In this document: positions 57,806 to 64,000 of the stretch, one piece after another
Numbering within the stretch: the stretch's first letter is position 1
How the letters are laid out: every line of letters begins with the position of its first letter
Assembly (NCBI RefSeq): GCF_001816165.1
Contig: NZ_MDZC01000021.1
Span: forward strand, 1 to 64,000
Direction: 5' to 3'
Length of the DNA: 64,000 nt
Source: Hymenobacter glacialis
GTDB taxonomy: Bacteria > Bacteroidota > Bacteroidia > Cytophagales > Hymenobacteraceae
Translations under genes and position numbers: made by a program
Notes under the pieces: model-generated
The model's database searches: none
Seen by the model: only the letters and a program-made list of their open reading frames with translations
What the model was told of the DNA's origin: nothing

Positions 57806-58777
57806 CTACCAGAACCTATTAGTACACACTACCTGCGCCTTTTTCTTGAGCCGCAGGCCCACCAAAATTTCGTGGCTGCCGCCGTTGTAGCCGGCCAGTT
57901 CGGAAAGGCCCGCATCGTAGGAATAGCCCAGCGTATACTGTTCATAGCTGAGGCCCACCATGGCCACGGCCGAGTCGAAGGCGCGCCACGACACGCCGGC
58001 CCAGAGCAGGTCCTGGTACTTGAGCTTGGCGTTAATGTCAACGGAGAGCGGGGCCGGGTTCACGGCTTTCACCAGCACCGATGGCACCAGCGACCAGTCG
58101 TCGTTGATGGGTAGCCGCACGCCGGCCGTGGCAAAGTAGTGCCGCTTTAGGAAGTTGCCGGGCGCGCCCTCGCCCATGGAGTTGGGGCCGTAGGAAAACT
58201 TGAGCTGGTTGCCCAGCAGCTGCGCGCCCGACACGCCCACGTAAAACTTGGAGCTGTACATCCAGGCACCTACCGAGGCATCGGGCACCCGCGAAGCAGA
58301 GCTGGCGGCCCGGGTCGTGCGGTCGAAAAACTGCAGCTGCTGGCCATCAACGGCAAACTGCTGCATGCCTGCCGTCACGCCCAGCGCCAGCCGCAGGTCG
58401 GGCGTGAGCACCATGTTGTAGGCGTAGGAGAGGTAGGCGCCGGCCCGGCTTGTGGGCCCGGTCACGTCGTTGTACACGATGCCGCCCACCGCGTGAAACG
58501 GCCGGCGCAGGTCGCGGATGGTGCGCTTGGGGGTGCTGCGCCACTTGCCCAGCGAGGAGCTGGCGCTGGCGTAGTAGGTTTTGGGCGCGCCCTCCAAGCC
58601 TGTCCACTGGGTGCGGTGGCTGAGCTTGATGTCGATGTAGTCCTCTACGCCCGTTGCGCCGGGGTTGAGGATGTAGTTGTTGTTCATGTACTGGCTGTAC
58701 TGCGCCTGCTGCTGGGCCCAGGCGGGCGCAGCGGCCAGCAGCAGCGGAAGCAGTAGTAGGATTAGAGCTCTTTTCAT
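57806..58777 (-). CDS. Type IX secretion system PorP/SprF family membrane protein
   Basis: 323-residue outer-membrane barrel of the PorP/SprF family. The signal peptide is MKRALILLLLPLLLAAAPAWAQ. The family opening QQQAQYSQYMNNNYILNPGATGVEDYIDIKLSHRTQWTGLEGAPKTYYASASSSLG is unmistakable, and the C-terminal YDAGLSELAGYNGGSHEILVGLRL matches the family. Such proteins are partners needed for secretion or attachment of type-B C-terminal-domain proteins. It follows the 1532-residue adhesin gene on the same strand, 75 bp away, so the pair is probably a dedicated secretion partner plus substrate. Confidence 0.95.
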   Translation of the reverse strand: MKRALILLLLPLLLAAAPAWAQQQAQYSQYMNNNYILNPGATGVEDYIDIKLSHRTQWTGLEGAPKTYYASASSSLGKWRSTPKRTIRDLRRPFHAVGGIVYNDVTGPTSRAGAYLSYAYNMVLTPDLRLALGVTAGMQQFAVDGQQLQFFDRTTRAASSASRVPDASVGAWMYSSKFYVGVSGAQLLGNQLKFSYGPNSMGEGAPGNFLKRHYFATAGVRLPINDDWSLVPSVLVKAVNPAPLSVDINAKLKYQDLLWAGVSWRAFDSAVAMVGLSYEQYTLGYSYDAGLSELAGYNGGSHEILVGLRLKKKAQVVCTNRFW

Positions 58778-58852
58778 AACAGGAATGGCCTTAGCGTCAA
58801 TCTATCCAGGAAGTAGGTAGTCCGGCGACAACGACTGCCACCGGACGCACTG

Positions 58853-61800
58853 TTAATACAAAATCGTAATCGAGCCGCTGTAGGACCGGCCCAGCGGACC
58901 CTTCGTAACCACCACGTAGTAGTAGGTGCCCACCGCTGCGGGCTGGCCGTTGATGTCGCCGCGCCACTCGTTGGCCCGGCTGTAGTTGTTGGCCGAGAAA
59001 ACCTGGTTGCCCCAACGGTTGAACACGGTCACCGTGTTGTCCGGGAATTGCTCGATGAACTCAATCTGCCAGGTGTCGTCGCGCCCGTCGTTGTTGGGCG
59101 TGAAGGCGTTGGGGATGCGAATGGGGGGGCGCACCACCACCGTAACTTGGTCAGAGTCGGTGCAGCCGTCTGCCCCGGCCGACAGGGTGTAGGTCGTGGT
59201 TACGGTAGGCGAGGCAGTGGGCCGCAACGGGTCGTTGGGCCGGAAGGTGAGGCTGGCCGACGGCGTCCACGTCACGGGGTAAATGCCATCGGCGCGGCCT
59301 TCCAGCGTTACGGAGGTGCCCGCCAGAATCTCCTTGTCGGGGCCGGCATCCACATCCACCGGCGGCTGAATGCGCACCGTTACGCCATTGGACACAACCT
59401 CAACGGGCTGGCCGCAGGCGTTGGTGGTGCGCAGCCGCAGCGTCACCGTCTGGCCCTCGCGCAGTGTGGTGCTGGTGAACACCGGACGCGTCTCGCCCGC
59501 CACATCGGCGCCGTTTACCTGCCACTGGTATTGAGGAGCCGAGCCGGGTTCGGTCACGGTGGCGATGCTGAACGTAATCGGCGCACCCAGGCAAACGGGC
59601 CCGCCCGGCTGGAACGTAATCAGCAGAGTAGGCGCCGGCGTGGGCGTGCGCGTCACCGTGACGGAGGCCGAAGCCGGGCCCGTGCTGCACAGCCCCGCCG
59701 TGGGCGTCACCGTCACCCGCACCACGTCGCCGGTCACTACCGTGCTATTCGTGAAGATAGGCCCGCTGGCCACGGCTACATTATTGACAAACCACTGAAA
59801 AGTAGGGCTGGCGCCCGCGTTGGTGGCCACCGCCGTAAAGGTCAGCGGAGTGCCGGGACACACCACGGGCGGAGTAGCCAGGGTCACAGCAGTCGTTGCC
59901 AGGGGCTGCACCTGTATTGTCACCGCTTTAGAAACTGCTGTGCTGCAGGTGCCGGTACCCGAAGTTACCCGGCGTCGGAAGTAAGTGGTGGCCGAGAGCG
60001 GGCCGGGGGAATAGTTAGGCCCGTTGGCGTTCGCTATGGCACTCCAGCTTAAGTTATCCAAAGAAGACTCCCACTGATACGCAAACGTGCCGGTGCCGCC
60101 ACTAGCCGGGTCGCTGCTGCTGAGCGGGGCTGGTGTGGCGCCTGCGCAGATGGTTTGGTCGGCCGCAATGGTACCGGCCACCAGTGCCGGCAGCACCGTG
60201 AGGGTGACGGAGGGCGTAATCTCCGGCCCGCACAGCCCGGAGCTAACCCGGCGCCGGAAGGAGGTGGTAGCCGTGAGCGGACCGGGAGCATAGGTTTCGC
60301 CAGTAGCGCCGGCAATGGCCGTCCAAGGACCGTTATCCGTCGGCGACGATTCCCATTGGAAAGCAAGCGTGCCGGTGCCACCCGTGGCCGGGGCGGTGCT
60401 GGTGAGTGGGGCTGGGGTGGTGCCCGGGCACAGCGTCTGGCTGGCGCCAATGGTGCCAGCAGTCAACGCCGGCGTCACGGTGATGGTGACCACGTTGGAG
60501 AAAACGGGAGCACAGGCAGTGCCCGCGCTGGCCTGACGCCGGAAGAACGTAGTAACCGTGAGCGCTCCAGGGGCATACGTCAACCCATTAGCCCCACCAA
60601 TGTTGCTCCAGGTAGTGTTGTCCGGCGACGACTGCCATTGGTAGGCAATGGCACCCGCACCGCCAGCAGCCGGAGCGGTGCTCGTGAGTGGTGCAACGGG
60701 GCTGCCAGCGCACAGGGCCTGGCTGGCCGCAATGCTACCAGCCGTTACGGCGGGCTCTACGGTCACTTTCACCACATTGGAGGGCGGAGCAATGCAGATA
60801 CCGGAACGTACCTGGCGCCGGAAAAAGGTGGTGACTGAAAGCTGGCCGGGCGCAAAGGTCTCGCCGGTAGCGCCCGCAACAGCGGTCCAGGTAGTGTTGT
60901 CGGGCGAAGATTCCCACTGGTAGGCAAACGTGCCGGTGCCGCCCGTGGCCGGGGCGGTGCTGGTGAGCGGGGCGGCGGGCGTGCCAGCGCATAAGTTCTG
61001 GTCAGCGGCGATGCTGCCCGTCGTCAGCGCCGGCGTCACGGTGATGGTAACGACGTTGGAGAAAACTGGTGTGCAGGCCGTACCGGAGCTGGCCCGGCGC
61101 CGGAAGTTGGTGGTAGTGGCTACCTGGCCTGGCGCATAAGTTGCCCCGGTGGCGCCCCCAATGGGTGTCCACGTCACGTTATCCGCAGATGACTCCCACT
61201 GGTAGTCAATGTTGCCCGCGCCGCCCGTGGCTGGCGTTTCGCTGGTGAGGGGAGCGGCAGGCGTGCCCGCGCAAAGGGCTTGGCTAGCAGCAATGGTACC
61301 TGCCGTCAGGGCGGGTACTATGGTTATCGTTACTACGTTGGAAGGCGGGGTGGTGCAGGGGCCGGAGCTCACCTGGCGCCGGAAGGAAGTGGTAACCGTA
61401 AGCGGGCCGGGGGTATAGGTAGCGGCCGTAGCACCGGCGATGGCTGTCCAGGGGCCGGTGGCCGTTGGAGAAGATTCCCACTGGTACGCAAACGTGCCAG
61501 TGCCGCCCGTGGCTGGGGTAGCGCTGGTGAGCGGGGCAGCGGGGCTGCCGGCGCACACGGTCTGGTCGGCGGCAATGCTGCCCGTCGTCAGCGCCGGCGT
61601 CACCGTGATGGCTACCGAGGGGGCAGTAGGTACGGATTCACAATAGAGGCCTGATTGGTCAGGCAGCAGTAACTGAGCGAGCCGACGGAAATAAGTTATG
61701 CCAACCGGGAGCGAATTTGGCGGCGTGTAGCTGGGCCCGGTGGCTCCGCTGATGTTTGTAAAAGTTGTGTTATCCGATGAGGATTGCCACTGGTAAACGA

Positions 61801-63451
61801 GCGGCAGACCGGCATCGCCCGAAGCAGCCGTCGTGCTGGTGAGCGGGGCCGGCTGCGTTCCAGCGCATATTGTCTGGGGAGCCGCAATACCGCCCGGCAG
61901 GGGTAGCGCTGGTACTAAGATACTGCCCGAGCTTTCGCGGCAAAAGCAATCGGTCGTGATGCGTAGCGTTACGGTGTAGAGACCAGGCGTAGCGTAAACG
62001 TGAACGGGATTTTCCTCGGTCGAGGTGGCCCCGTCGCCAAACTTCCAGGAGTAGGTTTTTCCGTCAAAGTCAATGGGCGGGGCCTTAAAGGAGATTTGCC
62101 GGCAACCCGTTATCTCCGCCGAAGGGCCCACGCGCAGCAGGGAGCTCTGGTTGAAGTTGACCAGACCCAGGCCACTCAGGCGGCCGTCCAGTTTCAGGCT
62201 GTCGTCGGCGTAGCGGGCCTTGGCTCCCAGCGAGTCGGGGGAGGCGATAAAGCCCAGGGCGGGCTGGTTGTCGCGGGCCACGTAAATCTTGCCATCAGGC
62301 GCGGCCTGCAGCGAGCCCAGGTCGACGGGTGTCTTCTGCTTAAGCGGAATGTCCTGCTTGGTGACCGGCCCGTTGCCACTAATGTCGAATTGCAGTAGCT
62401 TGGGCGGGTTGCGCACCGTGGCGTAAAGGTAACTGCCGGGCGAAAACCCCACCCCGTAGTATTTCCCTTCGCCACGGTCCACAACGAACGGAACCTGCGG
62501 GTTGGCGCTCACCTGACCCGTGCCAGTATTAAACCCAAACAGCTCGACGGTGCTGCTGCTGTCGCCCAGCACTTCGCTGTAGCGGGCCAGGGCCAGCCGC
62601 TTGCCATCGGGAGTCACCTTCATCTGGCCTTTGTAGCCCAGGGCCGCCACGCTCGGCGCGTGCAGGCTGCCAACGGTCGAAATAATGGGAATAGTATCCA
62701 CGCCGGTTGTCAGGCGCACGCGGTAGGCCAGAAAAGCATCGCCGCGGTTATTGTAGCCAGTCTTAGCGGCGCCCCAGCCGTGCGTGATAACCCAGATATC
62801 GCAGCCATTTTTATGGAATACGCCCGTTAGCTTCTCCGCGGTGCCGCGGGCCAGGGGCTTGTTTTTGGTAGCGGCCGTAACGGTGCCCGGGCCACCACCT
62901 GCGGGAAGCACAATTTCCGAGTAGCTCAGGCCCACGGTGCTATTGAGTGTGAAGAGCAGGTAGCGCGTCGGTTGGCCCGGCAACACAATGCCCGGCACTC
63001 TAATGGGCAGCGGGCCGTCGGTGGTGGTGCTGTCGCCAGCCAGCCCCCTGCCGTTGGTCATTACAGTGCCATCGCCGTTCCAGACGGTTTTGCCGTTGCT
63101 GTAGAAGAGGATTTTGCCATCCTTATCCGACATCACGCCTGAGCCGGCAGGAGCAATCATCGCCCCATCAGTGAGCACTTTCGGAGGAATGGAGTCGGTA
63201 GCCTGGTTGAAGTCCAGCCCCGCCTTGAAGCCGAAGTACCAGGTGTTGGCAAACTTCTCGTCGGCCGCGCACTCCGGGGGCGGCGTGCCCTGTGCCTGTG
63301 CCGTGGTAGCCGCGCCGCTTACCAGCAGGAACAGCAGCGTGAAAAACCACCCAAATGCACGTCGGCAATCAGCAATTAGGCCCGATACAGGCCTGCGCTG
63401 TGAGAAACCATTCGAACTAGACGGGACAAGATGCGGTAGCTCTGCAAGCAT
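58853..63451 (-). CDS. Giant T9SS type-B adhesin with seven tandem Ig-like repeats
   Basis: 1532 residues. The signal helix is at about residues 30-52 (FGWFFTLLFLLVSGAATTAQA), so the start at 63451 leaves a long N-region; a later start is possible. Residues about 60-410 form a beta-propeller-like domain of the WYFGFKAGLDFN type. A PKD domain lies near 445-515 (YSWKFGDGATSTEENPVHVYATPGLYTVTL). Seven tandem repeats of about 95 residues follow (515-1185), each starting G(S/T)IAA.Q..CAG..AAPLTS and containing YQWESS and FRR. Three more Ig-like domains and a VDAGPDKEIL module precede the CHU_C domain (about 1445-1532: IPNAFTPNNDGRDDTW ... VFNRWGNQVF). A surface adhesin or motility protein is likely; the PorP/SprF gene is next to it. 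Confidence 0.92.
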   Translation of the reverse strand: MLAELPHLVPSSSNGFSQRRPVSGLIADCRRAFGWFFTLLFLLVSGAATTAQAQGTPPPECAADEKFANTWYFGFKAGLDFNQATDSIPPKVLTDGAMIAPAGSGVMSDKDGKILFYSNGKTVWNGDGTVMTNGRGLAGDSTTTDGPLPIRVPGIVLPGQPTRYLLFTLNSTVGLSYSEIVLPAGGGPGTVTAATKNKPLARGTAEKLTGVFHKNGCDIWVITHGWGAAKTGYNNRGDAFLAYRVRLTTGVDTIPIISTVGSLHAPSVAALGYKGQMKVTPDGKRLALARYSEVLGDSSSTVELFGFNTGTGQVSANPQVPFVVDRGEGKYYGVGFSPGSYLYATVRNPPKLLQFDISGNGPVTKQDIPLKQKTPVDLGSLQAAPDGKIYVARDNQPALGFIASPDSLGAKARYADDSLKLDGRLSGLGLVNFNQSSLLRVGPSAEITGCRQISFKAPPIDFDGKTYSWKFGDGATSTEENPVHVYATPGLYTVTLRITTDCFCRESSGSILVPALPLPGGIAAPQTICAGTQPAPLTSTTAASGDAGLPLVYQWQSSSDNTTFTNISGATGPSYTPPNSLPVGITYFRRLAQLLLPDQSGLYCESVPTAPSVAITVTPALTTGSIAADQTVCAGSPAAPLTSATPATGGTGTFAYQWESSPTATGPWTAIAGATAATYTPGPLTVTTSFRRQVSSGPCTTPPSNVVTITIVPALTAGTIAASQALCAGTPAAPLTSETPATGGAGNIDYQWESSADNVTWTPIGGATGATYAPGQVATTTNFRRRASSGTACTPVFSNVVTITVTPALTTGSIAADQNLCAGTPAAPLTSTAPATGGTGTFAYQWESSPDNTTWTAVAGATGETFAPGQLSVTTFFRRQVRSGICIAPPSNVVKVTVEPAVTAGSIAASQALCAGSPVAPLTSTAPAAGGAGAIAYQWQSSPDNTTWSNIGGANGLTYAPGALTVTTFFRRQASAGTACAPVFSNVVTITVTPALTAGTIGASQTLCPGTTPAPLTSTAPATGGTGTLAFQWESSPTDNGPWTAIAGATGETYAPGPLTATTSFRRRVSSGLCGPEITPSVTLTVLPALVAGTIAADQTICAGATPAPLSSSDPASGGTGTFAYQWESSLDNLSWSAIANANGPNYSPGPLSATTYFRRRVTSGTGTCSTAVSKAVTIQVQPLATTAVTLATPPVVCPGTPLTFTAVATNAGASPTFQWFVNNVAVASGPIFTNSTVVTGDVVRVTVTPTAGLCSTGPASASVTVTRTPTPAPTLLITFQPGGPVCLGAPITFSIATVTEPGSAPQYQWQVNGADVAGETRPVFTSTTLREGQTVTLRLRTTNACGQPVEVVSNGVTVRIQPPVDVDAGPDKEILAGTSVTLEGRADGIYPVTWTPSASLTFRPNDPLRPTASPTVTTTYTLSAGADGCTDSDQVTVVVRPPIRIPNAFTPNNDGRDDTWQIEFIEQFPDNTVTVFNRWGNQVFSANNYSRANEWRGDINGQPAAVGTYYYVVVTKGPLGRSYSGSITILY
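59900..61905 (-). repeat. Coding tandem repeat array (seven units)
   Basis: Seven imperfect units of about 285 bp inside the adhesin gene, clearly related at protein level and partly at DNA level (recurrent GTGCCGGTGCC and AGGCGCCGG stretches on the plus strand). Unit order suggests alternation: those with a TACTPVFSNV end alternate with those ending CTTPPSNV. Copy number could vary between strains. Confidence 0.85.
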
Positions 63452-63723
63452 AAGGTAGCAGGTAAGGAAGCGAATAGGTAAGCGCGAATCAACACGAAAA
63501 GTGCCGCCTACCACTTTTGTAAAGAACGTAATCCAATGGCTGGTTATTGCCAAAATGCGCCACCAGCTGGTTTTAGTAAAGCTACGCACTGCCCACTTGT
63601 TTTGTGCAGAACAAAGGCTGAATAGTAATACCGGCCTGAATTAGTGTTCATTCACCAATCAGAACGAGCTTTTCCATACAAATGCCCCCAACCGGCGGCA
63701 CTTTCTTGGCAAAAAAATGCTCC

Positions 63724-64000
63724 CTATTGGCCCGGCCACAGCTGCACCGGCAGCGGGTCGGGGCACCGGGTCAGCAACTCCGCCACCGACAAACCCAGCT
63801 GTGGGTGCCGCAGCTGCGGCGCAATTTCGGCCAGCGGCACCAGCGCAAAGCGGCGCTCGGCCAGGCGGGGGTGGGGCAGGGTCAGGTCGGGCTCGTCGAT
63901 GACGGCATCGGCGTACAGAAGGATGTCCACGTCGAGGGTGCGGCTGCCCCAGCGCTCCAGCCGCTCGCGGCCCGCCAACTGTTCCGTGGCCAAACACAGC
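63724..64000 (-). CDS. folK: 2-amino-4-hydroxy-6-hydroxymethyldihydropteridine pyrophosphokinase (partial)
   Basis: C-terminal part of FolK; the gene runs off the right edge, so the start is missing. The visible 91 codons carry the family signature RERLERWGSRTLDVDILLYADAVIDEPDLTLPHPRLAERRFALVPLAEIAP, including the catalytic R..RWG.R.LD.D segment that binds ATP and magnesium. It adds pyrophosphate to the pterin in folate synthesis, in the cytoplasm. The stop is at 63724; 272 bp separate it from the adhesin gene upstream of that gene's start. Confidence 0.9.
   Translation of the reverse strand, partial: LCLATEQLAGRERLERWGSRTLDVDILLYADAVIDEPDLTLPHPRLAERRFALVPLAEIAPQLRHPQLGLSVAELLTRCPDPLPVQLWPGQ

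Overview
The window comes from a high-GC member of the Bacteroidota, most likely Hymenobacteraceae (Hymenobacter or a close relative). Five signs support this. Secreted proteins end in type IX secretion (T9SS) sorting domains and one is paired with a PorP/SprF partner. The succinate dehydrogenase operon has the order C-A-B. Many genes are preceded by the Bacteroidetes -7 box TAnnTTTG or TAnnTTCG. Shine-Dalgarno sequences are scarce. Lipoprotein signals and housekeeping genes are of the expected Cytophagales types. This is a judgement from sequence alone.

Layout. 0-1 kb: the end of an IS5-like transposase, an AT-rich stretch and one small orphan gene. 1-10 kb (minus strand): an efflux locus in the order response regulator, histidine kinase, small membrane protein, periplasmic adaptor, RND pump, outer-membrane channel; the adaptor is interrupted by an in-frame TAA. 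10-21 kb: an orphan four-helix-bundle sensor, tRNA-Glu, GAPDH, a lipid/diacylglycerol kinase, an eIF1-like factor, a DUF1622 membrane protein, KdsB, a LysM protein, a TIGR02757 protein and MutS2. 21-32 kb: a frameshifted T9SS phospholipase-D-like protein, MurB, a sugar MFS permease, a THUMP RNA methyltransferase, a DUF559 nuclease open into recQ, an XRE/S24 repressor and a pirin. 32-45 kb: an outer-membrane protein, a fasciclin lipoprotein, an alpha/beta hydrolase lacking its nucleophile serine, an M2 peptidase, an MtfA/SEC-C peptidase, a barrel protein, a tyrosine-phosphatase-like protein coupled to a DEAD-box helicase, a YihY/BrkB protein, a DUF2062 protein and an FMN reductase. 45-49 kb: sdhCAB. 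49-64 kb: two tandem paralogous T9SS type-B proteins, FabD, a GT-C-type membrane protein, PorP/SprF next to a 1532-residue type-B adhesin with seven tandem repeats, and a partial FolK.

Two families of short inverted repeats are scattered between genes. Family A has a core like CTCACCCCCTGACCCC and a CCCCTCTCC/GGAGAGGGG hairpin, at five sites. Family B has GTCATGCTGAGCG arms and is 30-140 bp long, at seven sites. Both have invaded operons (RND efflux, sdh) and gene ends. The most interesting place is 27.44-28.13 kb. There family A repeats bracket a small DUF559 (PD-(D/E)XK-like) nuclease gene, supply the stop codon of the upstream methyltransferase and read through in frame into recQ. This looks like a small repeat-nuclease mobile module and is my best candidate for a poorly described system.
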